Shown here in pieces: positions 19,927 through 28,691 of a stretch of 64,000 bases of DNA. The notes below the pieces were generated by a model. It was given only the letters and a program-made list of their open reading frames with translations, was not told where the DNA came from and searched no databases. Every line of letters begins with the position of its first letter. Position 1 is the first letter of the stretch. The stretch is from Yimella lutea (GTDB taxonomy: Bacteria; Actinomycetota; Actinomycetes; Actinomycetales; Dermatophilaceae): NCBI RefSeq assembly GCF_006715095.1, contig NZ_VFMO01000001.1:2914001-2978000 (forward strand), given 5' to 3'. The translations under genes and the position numbers were made by a program.

Positions 19927-20531
19927 TCGTCTGGATCAACGGTGCCTTCGGCGCCGGTAAGACCCACACCGCGCACGAGCTTCAGCGCCGGCTCCCCGGG
20001 TCGCACGTCGCCGACCCGGAGTTGCTGGGGTTCGCGCTGCGCAAGACACTGCCCGCCTCGGACGGCGACTTCCAGGACCTGCCGTTGTGGCGAATCATGG
20101 TGCGCGACAGCCTGATCGAGGGATCTCGTCGCACGACCGGTCCGGTCTTCGTGCCGATGACGCTGTTACGAAACGACTACTTCGAGGAGATCGTCGGCGG
20201 TCTTCGGTCGGCGGGAGTCGACGTGCGGCACTATGCGCTGCTCACGTCACGAGCCGAACTGGAACGCCGATTGAAGCTGCGCTCCGGGTACGTGCTGGGT
20301 CGAATCCTCGGCCGTGATGAGACCTGGGGACTGCAGCAGCTCGACCGCTGCCTGGCTGCGCTGACTCGTGATGAGTTCGGTGTACATGTCGACAACACCT
20401 CGCGGTCGCTTGACGAGGTCGTCGAATGGATCGCCGCCGATCTCGAGCTGACCCTGCAACGGCCGCGGCTGAGTCCGCTTCGCCACCAGACACGACGAAT
20501 CGCGGTGGCCGCCAGGCACATCAGGTTGTGA
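19923..20531 (+). CDS. TmrB-like P-loop protein
   Basis: A 202-residue protein closely resembling Bacillus TmrB, a membrane-associated ATP-binding protein giving tunicamycin resistance. It starts MIVWINGAFGAGKTHTAHEL with a Walker A motif GAFGAGKT, continues with DPELLGFALRKTLP and DFQDLPLWR, and has a late QLDRCLAAL segment, all in the same order as TmrB. The start at 19923 overlaps the upstream oxygenase stop (ATGA). Family members in actinobacteria are usually labelled AAA ATPases. Whether it gives resistance here or serves a kinase-like role with the oxygenase is unknown. Confidence 0.78.
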   Translation: MIVWINGAFGAGKTHTAHELQRRLPGSHVADPELLGFALRKTLPASDGDFQDLPLWRIMVRDSLIEGSRRTTGPVFVPMTLLRNDYFEEIVGGLRSAGVDVRHYALLTSRAELERRLKLRSGYVLGRILGRDETWGLQQLDRCLAALTRDEFGVHVDNTSRSLDEVVEWIAADLELTLQRPRLSPLRHQTRRIAVAARHIRL

Positions 20532-20566
20532 CCACCAGCCGAGCGCCACGACAGAGCCGCACTCAC

Positions 20567-20622
20567 CGCTGGTTGAGCCGAACGCCTGAGGTACGAAGGC
20601 GTGCGCGCCGAAACCACGGTGA
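20567..20622 (-). repeat. Dispersed 3'-end repeat, copy A
   Basis: On the minus strand this 56-base unit starts TCACCGTGGTTTCGGCG and ends CGGCTCAACCAGCG. It matches copies at 28389-28443 and 59918-59973 at both ends, with a variable centre. The ends contain TGGTT and AACCA, so each copy can fold on itself. It lies between the convergent tmrB-like gene and a methyltransferase remnant. Confidence 0.7.
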
Positions 20623-20665
20623 GACGAGCTGGGGCACAACCACATTCACCCACGGTACGAACTGA

Positions 20666-20821
20666 TCAATCGGGGCGGACCGCAACGACGTGCACCCAGT
20701 TCTCGCCGAGCTTGCTTCCCGGGCGCAGGTCCAGTCGTTCGACCGACCAGCCGGCAGCCGCCAGGACTTCCCGCCATTCCTGTTCGCGCCAGAAGATGAA
20801 GTGGCGCGCACCCGCGTACTC
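20666..20821 (-). pseudogene. C-terminal fragment of a class I methyltransferase
   Basis: A minus-strand frame ending at 20666 encodes about 51 residues, including ARHFIFWREQEWREVLAAAGW and then RPGSKLGENWVHVVAVRP, which look like the last strands of a SAM-dependent methyltransferase (the FWxxxxWxxxLxxAGW helix is typical). Upstream the frame turns into non-protein-like sequence and no cofactor-binding glycine motif is present. I interpret it as the relic of a truncated gene convergent with the TmrB-like gene. The rest of the 465-base gap holds a repeat copy and a terminator but no intact gene. Confidence 0.55.
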
Positions 20822-20943
20822 CGCCGTGCCGCGACCAGCGGTCCCCGTCGCCCTCCTTGACCGAGCAGGTCGCCGCCCGCCGGAAGTCCTCCGATTCCAC
20901 ACCGCGCTCTCCGGTCGGACGCCGAGGTCACGCCAAATGCATG

Positions 20944-20969
20944 AGGGCACTCCGTATCCGGAGTGTCCT
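20944..20969 (-). terminator. Hairpin downstream of ftsY
   Basis: An 11-bp inverted repeat (20944-20954 with 20959-20969, one G:T pair, loop TATC) lies 28 bases beyond the ftsY stop codon in the direction of its transcription. No strong T run follows. Confidence 0.6.
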
Positions 20970-20996
20970 CGTGCACGAAGAGTGCCCTGGCGCCGA

Positions 20997-22304
20997 TCAG
21001 TCGAGGACGGCGTCGACGAACGCCTTCGGGTCGAACGGGGCGAGATCGTCGGCACCTTCGCCCAGGCCGACGAGCTTGACGGGCACCCCGAGTTCACGCT
21101 GTACGAGCACCACGATGCCGCCCTTCGCGGTGCCGTCGAGCTTGGTGAGCACGACGCCGGTGATGTTGACCGCCTGCGCGAACACCTGCGCCTGACGCAT
21201 GCCGTTCTGACCCGTCGTCGCGTCGAGCACCAGCAGGCACTCATCGATCGGGCTCTGCTTCTCGATGACTCGCTTCACCTTCGACAGCTCGTCCATCAGG
21301 CCGACCTTGTTGTGCAGGCGACCGGCGGTGTCGATGATGACGACGTCGACCTCCTCGTCCTTACCAGCCTTGACCGCGTCGAAGGCGACTGCAGCCGGGT
21401 CGGCGCCCTCCTTCTCGGAGCGGACGGTAGCCACGCCCACGCGGGCACCCCAGGTCTCGAGCTGGTCGGCCGCTGCGGCGCGGAAGGTGTCGGCGGCGCC
21501 GAGCAGCACCTCCTTGTCCTCGGCAACCAGGACGCGCGCGAGCTTGCCGACCGTGGTGGTCTTGCCGGTGCCGTTGACGCCGACCACCATCACGACGGCG
21601 GGACGGTCACCGACCCGGCTGGCCGCGATGCGACGGTCCATCGTCGGGTCGACGAGCTTCAACAGTTCCTCGTGCAGCCACATCTCCAACTGCTCTGGGC
21701 TTGCGGACCCTTCGGTCTTGACCCGCTTCTTGAGGTTGTCGACGAGTTCGGTGGTGGCTTCAACTCCGAGGTCGGCGCCCAGCAGGATGTCCTCGACCTC
21801 TTCCCACACGCTCTCGTCGAGCTTGCCGCCGCCGGAGAAGGCGCCGAGCAGTCCCTTGCCCATGGCGCTGTTGGACGCGGCCATCCGGGAGCTCAACCGG
21901 GTCATGCGACCACGGGCGGATTCCGGCTCCTCGATCGACGGTTCGGTGGGGGGCGCAGGCGCGGGCTCGACCGGAGCGGGCGCTTCCTCGACGGCCGTGC
22001 CGCCGCGGTTCTCTACCTTCTCCTTCGGTTCGGCCGAGCGGACCGGCGGTTCGTCGCGCTCGTCGGTGTCCGCCGGCGGCGGCGCGGTGGCGGTCGACCC
22101 CTTGCTGGTGTCGATCTTGGCGGTGCTGCTCGGCGTGTAGGTGTTCGCCTTGCGTTGCGGAGCATCCTTCGCTGCGGGCGGCGGCTCCTGCGGCGGCAGT
22201 TCCTTGGTCTTGCCTCCCTTGCCGCGAAGGAAGGCGACGGCGAGACCGACGGCTCCGAGGAGGACGACGGTCAGAACGACAAGGATTTCCCAGAGCTGAT
22301 CCAC
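20997..22304 (-). CDS. ftsY: Signal recognition particle receptor FtsY
   Basis: FtsY is the membrane receptor GTPase for SRP-ribosome complexes, partner of the Ffh encoded 6 kb away. From the GTG at 22304 the protein has about 435 residues: a membrane anchor (LWEILVVLTVVLLGAVGLAVA), a long acidic/proline-rich linker (A domain, about 30-140), and the NG domain with GVNGTGKTTT, DTAGRLHNK and TKLDGTAKGG. The open frame runs 16 codons upstream but those lack a good start. Shares the region and orientation with smc and a small membrane protein gene. Confidence 0.96.
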   Translation of the reverse strand: MDQLWEILVVLTVVLLGAVGLAVAFLRGKGGKTKELPPQEPPPAAKDAPQRKANTYTPSSTAKIDTSKGSTATAPPPADTDERDEPPVRSAEPKEKVENRGGTAVEEAPAPVEPAPAPPTEPSIEEPESARGRMTRLSSRMAASNSAMGKGLLGAFSGGGKLDESVWEEVEDILLGADLGVEATTELVDNLKKRVKTEGSASPEQLEMWLHEELLKLVDPTMDRRIAASRVGDRPAVVMVVGVNGTGKTTTVGKLARVLVAEDKEVLLGAADTFRAAAADQLETWGARVGVATVRSEKEGADPAAVAFDAVKAGKDEEVDVVIIDTAGRLHNKVGLMDELSKVKRVIEKQSPIDECLLVLDATTGQNGMRQAQVFAQAVNITGVVLTKLDGTAKGGIVVLVQRELGVPVKLVGLGEGADDLAPFDPKAFVDAVLD

Positions 22305-22382
22305 GCGCCCATCATGACAAACGGGGCCGACATCGTGTCGCCCCCGGGTCATCGTGCGAGACGAACTCGCAAGATGTGCAGG

Positions 22383-22607
22383 TCAGGCTTGCGAGCGCTC
22401 CCGTTTGACGGTCCTGACGACGCCGTCGGTGGCTCCCTTGGCCTTGGTGCTGACCTTGTCGGTGGTCTGCGAGACGGTGGTCACCAGGTGTTCGCCACGC
22501 TGAGTCAGGACAGGCCGACCCTCACGACGGGCAGGCACGGCAACCATGCCGAGAACGGCGGAGGCGAGGGCTACGCAGACGACCAGCGCGAGGATCAACC
22601 AGAGCAT
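22383..22607 (-). CDS. Small single-span membrane protein
   Basis: A 74-residue protein starting MLWLILALVVCVALASAVLG, one hydrophobic segment followed by a basic and polar tail with KAKGATDGVVRTVKRE. I do not recognise a family. It lies between smc and ftsY in the same orientation, with gaps of about 93 and 79 bases. A longer reading from 22637 is possible but the ATG at 22607 places the membrane segment at the N-terminus and is preceded by GGAGAC, a plausible ribosome site. Confidence 0.7.
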   Translation of the reverse strand: MLWLILALVVCVALASAVLGMVAVPARREGRPVLTQRGEHLVTTVSQTTDKVSTKAKGATDGVVRTVKRERSQA

Positions 22608-22700
22608 GTCTCCATGGTGACCGAACGACCCGCACAAACCCGAATCCGAAACACCGTTTCTCGGCGAAATTCCGGTGAACGACGTGTTTTGTGTCGGATC

Positions 22701-25700
22701 TCACACCGCGGCGGCCTCGTCGGCCGGCCGCACGTCACTCATCCGCTGACTCACCACATTGGTCACACCGTCCCCACGCATGGACACGCCGTACAGCGCA
22801 TCGGCCACTTCCATGGTGCGTTTCTGGTGGGTGATGACGATGAGCTGGCTGGAGTCACGCAGTTCCTCGAACAGCGTGATCAGGCGTCCGAGGTTGGCGT
22901 CGTCGAGGGCGGCCTCGACCTCGTCCATGATGTAGAACGGGCTGGGGCGCGCCTTGAAGATCGACACCAGCAGCGCGACGGCGACCAGCGACCGCTCGCC
23001 GCCCGACAGCAGTGACAACCGCTTGATCTTCTTGCCCGGCGGGCGCGCCTCCACCTCGAGTCCGGTGGTCAGCATGTTGTCCGGGTCGGTCAGGATGAGT
23101 CGGCCTTCGCCGCCGGGGAAGAGTCGGGAGAACACTCCCTCGAACTGCGCGGCGGTGTCGTGGAAGGCACTCGCGAACGCCTCCTCGACCCGGCGATCGA
23201 CCTCGTCGACGATGTCGAGCAGGTCGCGCTTGGAGGTTCGCAGGTCCTCGAGTTGCTCGACCAGGAACTTGTGCCGCTCCTCCAGCGCCGCGAACTCCTC
23301 GAGCGCGAGCGGGTTCACCCGTCCGAGCTGTCCGAGTTTGCGTTCGGCGGAGCGCAGCCGCTTCTCCTGCGCCTCGCGGACGAAGGGCTTCGGTTCCGGC
23401 AGATCGTCCGGATCGTCGTCGGGACCGGGCACGGGCGGGATCAACTGGTGCGGCCCGAACTCCTCGACCAGCACCTCCGGGTCGATCCCGTGTTCCTCTA
23501 CGGCCTTGGTCTGAAGGGCTTCGATGCGCAGGCGCTGCTGCGCGCGAGCGACCTCGTCACGGTGGACCGTGTCGGTCAGTACGCGCAGTTCGTCATTGAT
23601 CGCGGTGACGTCCTTGCGCTGCGTGGCGAGCGCCTGGTCACGTTGAGTGCGGGCCCGGTCAGCCTCGGCGCGGCGTCCGGTGGCGATCGACAGAGCTGCG
23701 GCGACGTGCCCGGCCAGTTCGACGGCGGCAGTCTGCACGGTGCGTGCGGTCGCCGCCTCACGGGCACGGCGTTCGCGGCGCACGCGCGCCTTCTCGCGAG
23801 CTTCGAGCTCCGATCGCGCAGCGGCTTCCAGTCCGTCGGCACGACCGGAGACCGAGCGGGCCTGCTCCTCCTTGGTGCGCAGACCGAGCCGGACGTCGGT
23901 CTCGCGGCTGCGAGCAGCGGCGGCTTCTGCGGCGAGCCGATCGCGCTCGTCGGTGGTGGGTTCCTGCTCCTGCGGCGCTTCTTGCGCAGCGGTCAGCCGC
24001 TGCTGCAGTTCTTCGAGCTCGGTGCGGGCGGTGGCGAGGTTCTGTTCGACGCCGGCCCGCCCGTTCACCAGACGCTCCTGTTCCGAACGGGCGTTGCGCA
24101 GCGCCTGTCCCAGACGACTGAGTTGTTCGGCCACGGAGGACAGACGGGCATCGGACGCGTTCAACCGGTCGAGCGCAGCGTCCAGCTCAGCCTGGATCTC
24201 TTGCACGGCGGTGCGCGACTTCTCGACGGCGAACTGGGCCTGCTCACCGTTGCGCTTGGCGGTCTCGACCTTCTCGCGACTCTCGTCGACGGCGGCCTGG
24301 ATCTCGAGCAGCGACGGTGCAGCAGTCGACCCGCCACGCACGTACCCGGCCGCAAAGACGTCGCCCTCCTGAGTCACCGCGATCAACGAAACATCCTGAG
24401 CCGCAAGTCTTTTGGCCGAGGAAGCGTCGGGGACGACGGCAACACCGGCGAGCAGATGGGCGACGGACGTACGCAGGCCGTCGTCCGCGGACACCACATC
24501 GATGGCCCACCGCGCGCCGTCCGGCAACGAGATCGACTGCACGTCAACGGTTTTCGATCCGGACGCGAGCAACAGCGTTGCCCGGCCCGCGTCGTCCTGC
24601 CGCAGCCGATCGACGGCGGACGCCGCGGCTTCGAGGTCGTCGACGACGACCGCGTCCGCGGCCCACCCGAGCGCGGCGGCGATCGCCGCTTCGTAGCCGG
24701 ACTCGACCTGCAGCAGTTCGGTCAGCGAACCGCGCACCACACCGTTCTCAATGAGATGTGCGGCGCCGTCCTTGCGGGTCAGGCTCATCTCGAGCGCATC
24801 GACACGGGCCTGGTAGGTGCTGCGTTCCTTCTCGGCATCGGCGAGCCGCTGCTTCGCGCCGGCGAGTTCCTCCTCGGCCGCAGCGAGACGCGTCTCGGCG
24901 TCCTCGTACGCGGCGTCGAGCCCTTCTTCGCCCTCTTCGTCCTGCGCGACCGTGGACTCGAGTTCGCGGTGATCGCGTTCGATACCGGCGATGCGATCCG
25001 CGATCTCCTGGGCACTGGAGGCCATTCGTCCGAGCTCGGCCTCCCCCGCCTCGATCCGGCTGCGACGGGCCGACACCTGGCCCTCCAGCTTGGCCAACCC
25101 CTCGCGGCGGTCGGCGGCTGCGCGGGCGAGCTTGGTCAGCCGCTGCTGCTCCGCGGTGTGGGCATTCTCCAGATCACCACGCCGCTGCACGGCCTCGTCC
25201 AGCGCTCGACGGCCCTGCTCGATCTGATCGTTGAGCCGCGCGAGTTCCTCGCGGGCGGCCGCGGCCTGAGCCTTCAGCTTCTCCGGGTCCCGACCCGAGC
25301 CCTGCTGCTGTTCATGAGCATCGTCGTCGGCGAGCAGTCGCACTCGTTCGGCGGCGAGGCTCGCGGTGGCGTCGACCCGCTCCTTCAGCGAGGACAGCGC
25401 GAACCACTGGTCCTGGATCTTCGACTGCAAAGGGGCAGCGGCTTCGGCCTCGGCCTCCAACTCGCCGAGCATCCGCTGAGCGGCAGCGAGACGTTCTTGG
25501 ACTCGCTTCTGCTGCTCCAACAGCGCGGTCTCGTCGGCGACCTCCTGCTCGAGGGTCGTCGTCAGCTGGACGAGGTCGTCCGCGAGCAGACGCAGCCGGG
25601 AGTCACGCACATCGGCCTGGATCATCGCCGCCTTGCGCGCCGTCTCCGCCTGACGACCGAGCGGTCCGAGTTGCCTGCGGATCTCGGTCGTGAGGTCACT

Positions 25701-26273
25701 GACGCGGGTGAGGTTGCCCTCCATCTGCTCCAGCTTGCGCAGCGCCTTCTCCTTGCGCTTGCGGTGCTTCAGGACGCCGGCGGCCTCCTCGATGAACCCA
25801 CGGCGCTCCTCGGGGGTCGCACGAAGGACGGTGTCGAGCTGGCCCTGTCCGACGATCACGTGCATCTCGCGGCCGATACCGCTGTCGGACAACAGTTCCT
25901 GAATGTCGAGCAGTCTGCAGCTCGTGCCATTGATCGAGTAGTCGGAGCCGCCGCCCTTGAACATCGTCCGGGTGATCGTCACCTCGGTGTAGTCGATCGG
26001 CAGCGCACCGTCGGAGTTGTCGATGGTCAGCGAGACCTCTGCCCGACCGAGCGCCGGCCGGTTGGGGGTGCCGGCGAAGATGACGTCTTCCATCTTGCCG
26101 CCGCGAAGGCTCTTGGCGCCCTGCTCGCCCATCACCCATGCGAGTGCGTCGACGACATTGGACTTGCCGGACCCGTTGGGGCCGACGATGCAGGTGATGC
26201 CCGGTTCGAGCTTCATCGTGGTGGCCGAGGCGAAGGACTTGAAGCCCTTCAGGGTCAGGCTCTTGACGTACAC
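22701..26273 (-). CDS. smc: Chromosome segregation ATPase SMC
   Basis: SMC is the coiled-coil ATPase of condensin, organising and separating sister chromosomes with ScpA and ScpB. The ~1190-residue protein has the N-terminal ATPase half (GPNGSGKSNVVDALAWVMGEQ), two very long Glu/Arg/Ala/Leu-rich coiled coils around a hinge near the middle (VRGSLTELLQVESGYEAA), and the C-terminal half with the signature LLSGGERSLVAVAL and Walker B FYIMDEVEAALDD. Start GTG at 26273 (VYVKSLTLKGFKSFA), with GGAGGA upstream; the open frame extends 42 codons further without SMC character. Confidence 0.97.
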   Translation of the reverse strand: MYVKSLTLKGFKSFASATTMKLEPGITCIVGPNGSGKSNVVDALAWVMGEQGAKSLRGGKMEDVIFAGTPNRPALGRAEVSLTIDNSDGALPIDYTEVTITRTMFKGGGSDYSINGTSCRLLDIQELLSDSGIGREMHVIVGQGQLDTVLRATPEERRGFIEEAAGVLKHRKRKEKALRKLEQMEGNLTRVSDLTTEIRRQLGPLGRQAETARKAAMIQADVRDSRLRLLADDLVQLTTTLEQEVADETALLEQQKRVQERLAAAQRMLGELEAEAEAAAPLQSKIQDQWFALSSLKERVDATASLAAERVRLLADDDAHEQQQGSGRDPEKLKAQAAAAREELARLNDQIEQGRRALDEAVQRRGDLENAHTAEQQRLTKLARAAADRREGLAKLEGQVSARRSRIEAGEAELGRMASSAQEIADRIAGIERDHRELESTVAQDEEGEEGLDAAYEDAETRLAAAEEELAGAKQRLADAEKERSTYQARVDALEMSLTRKDGAAHLIENGVVRGSLTELLQVESGYEAAIAAALGWAADAVVVDDLEAAASAVDRLRQDDAGRATLLLASGSKTVDVQSISLPDGARWAIDVVSADDGLRTSVAHLLAGVAVVPDASSAKRLAAQDVSLIAVTQEGDVFAAGYVRGGSTAAPSLLEIQAAVDESREKVETAKRNGEQAQFAVEKSRTAVQEIQAELDAALDRLNASDARLSSVAEQLSRLGQALRNARSEQERLVNGRAGVEQNLATARTELEELQQRLTAAQEAPQEQEPTTDERDRLAAEAAAARSRETDVRLGLRTKEEQARSVSGRADGLEAAARSELEAREKARVRRERRAREAATARTVQTAAVELAGHVAAALSIATGRRAEADRARTQRDQALATQRKDVTAINDELRVLTDTVHRDEVARAQQRLRIEALQTKAVEEHGIDPEVLVEEFGPHQLIPPVPGPDDDPDDLPEPKPFVREAQEKRLRSAERKLGQLGRVNPLALEEFAALEERHKFLVEQLEDLRTSKRDLLDIVDEVDRRVEEAFASAFHDTAAQFEGVFSRLFPGGEGRLILTDPDNMLTTGLEVEARPPGKKIKRLSLLSGGERSLVAVALLVSIFKARPSPFYIMDEVEAALDDANLGRLITLFEELRDSSQLIVITHQKRTMEVADALYGVSMRGDGVTNVVSQRMSDVRPADEAAAV

Positions 26274-26421
26274 GAGTTCAGGATCCTCCGGCCGGGCTAC
26301 GGGTTCGGTCAGCCTACCGGCACGAGGGTTCGTCACCGCGGCGATCAGCGGTGATGCCGCGGACAGGAACGATCGCGACATGATCTTCCCCGAGGCCATC
26401 GGCTTCGGACAGACTCCTCTG

Positions 26422-26643
26422 ATGACTCCGCTTCGCGTCAGGTACGACGCCGACGCCGACGCTGCCTAGTTCTGTTTCGCCGACGTGATCCATCCTGGAG
26501 AGGCCGTCCTGACGGTGCCCGTCGGTGGCGTCAGCATCGACGGAATCGTCAATCTGGACGTTGACGCTCGGGGACGCCTCCTGGGCCTTGAGGTACTCAA
26601 CGCACGGCGCCTGTTGCGACCGGAGATCCTGCCGTCTGAGTAG
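26422..26643 (+). pseudogene. DUF2283-type gene broken by an amber codon
   Basis: From the ATG at 26422 the frame reads MTPLRVRYDADADAA and then TAG at 26467-26469, after which the same frame continues FCFADVIHPGEAVLTV...DVDARGRLLGLEVLNARRLL to a TAG at 26641-26643. Without the amber codon this is a complete ~73-residue DUF2283 protein (RVRYDxxADAxYxxx...GxLLGLEVLNA), and the family usually has a tyrosine exactly there, so a TAC or TAT to TAG change explains it. It lies alone in the 456-base gap between smc and the HNH gene. Function of the family is unknown to me. Confidence 0.8.
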
Positions 26644-26729
26644 GTGTGTCGAGACACAAATCAAACCTGCGCGACCATGCCGTCGGCTCACCGACGGAGG
26701 TTGTCGGTGGTCCCGCCTAGAGTTTCTTC

Positions 26730-28355
26730 ATGGCCATCAGCTACGAGTTCTACGAACCGGAGTCTCCGGTGGAATTCGTTCTGCTGCAATCGCTTTCGGA
26801 TCAGAAGCAGCGTTTGTTGAACCAGCTTCTGAATGCGTTGGGGTCACCCGCGGAAGTACTGACGTTTGCGAACCGGATGTCCCGTGAAGCGTTCTACCGG
26901 CTCGATGCCCACGCCGTGCGCAACGCCGGGTCCATCAGCACCGCTCGGCCCGTCGATGTCGATGACCATCGTATGCTCGAGAAAGCAGTGACCGGTTCCA
27001 CCCAGTTGGCATCGATCTCCCAAGCCGTGCAGGCAATGGCGATGGCCAGGTACGCAGCGATCGACGAGGAGTTGGTCGATTCCGACACCGGGGTCACGGC
27101 GAAGGTCGAACACCCGCTCGGTCATCAGGCCTTGTTTGCCGACACCGACCTGGCAGCTGCCTGTCAGATGGCACCCCGCACCGCGTCGAGCAAGATGAGC
27201 AACTCCATCGACACGTGCACCAAAACGCCCGGTCTGTTGGCGGCCACGGTCGAGGGTTCGATCCCGTACTGGAAAGTCAGCCTCGTTGCCTCGGAACTGG
27301 TGAACGCCTCACCCGAGACGTCCCGCCGGGTCGAGCAGCACCTGCTCGACACCAAAGGCTTCAACACCTGGGGTTACCTGAAGGTGAAGACTGCCGCGCG
27401 GGCGCTGGTGACCCAATGGGAAGAGGAAGCCGCGAAGAAGACCCGCCAGAAGGAAGCCAAAGAAGCCACCGGTGTCTGGGTGCGTCCCTCCGACATCCCG
27501 GGCATGGCCGAGCTGTGTGCCGTCGGTCCCGCCGACCAGATCGCCCGCATCTACGGAGCCGTCGACCAACTGGCTGATCAACGCGCCAAGAACCCGCCCG
27601 AGGGTGACGAGACCGGTGAGTCGAAGCCGACGCTCGGACAACTGCGCCTCGGCGCGCTGCACGACCTCGTCACCGCAGGCGCCGACGTGACCTACCAGGT
27701 CGTCATCCAGGTCCCTGTCGTTCGTGAGGAACAGGCCGCCACGGCTGCAACGAAACGTGCCACCGACGACCCAGAGCACGAGCCCGACGCGTCCCCGGAC
27801 GACGGATCACCCCCACCCGGACAGTCCGCCTCATCGCCCCGCGGCCCGGATACCGCTCACGAGCCCACCGACGCTCCCGATTCCGAATCGTGTTCAACAT
27901 CAGGCGAATCGGGAACCTCATACTCAACGGGGTGGGCACGCATCGCCGGGATCGGGTTCATCCCACCCAAGGTGCTCGACGCGTTGATCGAGCAGTTCGG
28001 TTGCCGCCTCACCCGAGCACTGGTCGACGCCGACACCGGAGTCACCGGTGAGACCTCGACGACGGCGTACGAGCCGACATCAAGGATGAGGGAGTTCGTC
28101 CAGCAACGCGACCAGACCTGCCGGTTCCCGATGTGCACCAGGACCGCCACCAGGTGCGACATCGACCACGTCATCGAATGGCCGCAGGGACCGACTGCCG
28201 TTCAGAACCTCGCCGCGCTCTGTCGTCACCATCATGACGCGAAGACGAAGGAGCACTGGGACTACGAGATGAGCGACGACGGAGTCTGTACCTGGACCTC
28301 CCGCACCGGCCGCACATACGTCACCTACCCCGACTCCGTGCACGACGCTTCATGA
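26730..28355 (+). CDS. DUF222/HNH endonuclease domain protein (13E12-type)
   Basis: A 541-residue protein with an N-terminal helical DUF222 region (about 1-330), a long Pro/Ser/Asp-rich linker (about 340-400) and a C-terminal HNH nuclease domain: zinc-like CRFPMCTRTATRCDIDHVIEW, then GPT...NLAALCRHHHDAK and a closing WDYEM. Such proteins are multicopy in actinobacterial genomes, often called 13E12 repeat proteins; their role is unclear and may be mobile or defence-related. The HNH catalytic histidines (DIDH, RHHH) are intact. It stands alone between a broken DUF2283 gene and a repeat cluster, a sign of an accessory island. Confidence 0.9.
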   Translation: MAISYEFYEPESPVEFVLLQSLSDQKQRLLNQLLNALGSPAEVLTFANRMSREAFYRLDAHAVRNAGSISTARPVDVDDHRMLEKAVTGSTQLASISQAVQAMAMARYAAIDEELVDSDTGVTAKVEHPLGHQALFADTDLAAACQMAPRTASSKMSNSIDTCTKTPGLLAATVEGSIPYWKVSLVASELVNASPETSRRVEQHLLDTKGFNTWGYLKVKTAARALVTQWEEEAAKKTRQKEAKEATGVWVRPSDIPGMAELCAVGPADQIARIYGAVDQLADQRAKNPPEGDETGESKPTLGQLRLGALHDLVTAGADVTYQVVIQVPVVREEQAATAATKRATDDPEHEPDASPDDGSPPPGQSASSPRGPDTAHEPTDAPDSESCSTSGESGTSYSTGWARIAGIGFIPPKVLDALIEQFGCRLTRALVDADTGVTGETSTTAYEPTSRMREFVQQRDQTCRFPMCTRTATRCDIDHVIEWPQGPTAVQNLAALCRHHHDAKTKEHWDYEMSDDGVCTWTSRTGRTYVTYPDSVHDAS

Positions 28356-28388
28356 ATCAGTCCCGGGTGGCCGGGTAGCCGTTCACGG

Positions 28389-28443
28389 TCACCGGGTTTC
28401 GGCGCATGCGCCCTCCTTCGTCGGGTGCATGGCTCAACCAGCG
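28389..28443 (+). repeat. Dispersed 3'-end repeat, copy B
   Basis: A 55-base copy starting TCACCGGGTTTCGGCG and ending GGCTCAACCAGCG, matching copies A and C at both ends. It begins 34 bases after the HNH gene stop. It runs directly into a tandem array of the same 3' half. Confidence 0.7.
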
Positions 28444-28456
28444 ATTCGCGACAACG

Positions 28457-28546
28457 CAGTACAAGCCTTCGTCGGACACCTGGCTCAACCAGCGGCGAAG
28501 CCACAGCTCAGTACAAGCCTTCGTCGGACACCTGGCTCAACCAGCG
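28457..28546 (+). repeat. Tandem pair of a 38-base repeat
   Basis: Two identical 38-base units (28457-28494 and 28509-28546) begin CAGTACAAGCCTTCGTCGG and end CACCTGGCTCAACCAGCG, separated by 14 bases. The last 13 bases equal the end of the dispersed repeat. A third, decayed start (CGGTACGAGCGTTC) follows at about 28560. The 336 bases between the HNH gene and the MarR gene hold these repeats and the MarR promoter, but no gene. Confidence 0.8.
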
Positions 28547-28691
28547 GTTCGAGGACGGCTCGGTACGAGCGTTCCTTGTCCATGAGATTCGATCAGCGGG
28601 CGCGGTGACCATGCGGTCACCAGGCGTCCACCCCTCGAACATCGGTTCGGTGACTGGTCCGTACGGGTGAGGCGCCGGGTACTGTGCGCTC

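Noticed and set aside
23160..26354. A 1064-codon open frame on the plus strand opposite smc
   Set aside because: Shadow of the coiled-coil SMC gene in a high-GC genome; no start, no ribosome site and composition dominated by Arg, Gly, Leu.
28457..28546. The tandem repeat as a CRISPR array
   Set aside because: Only two full units, 14-base spacers, the repeat is also dispersed elsewhere, and no cas genes are nearby.
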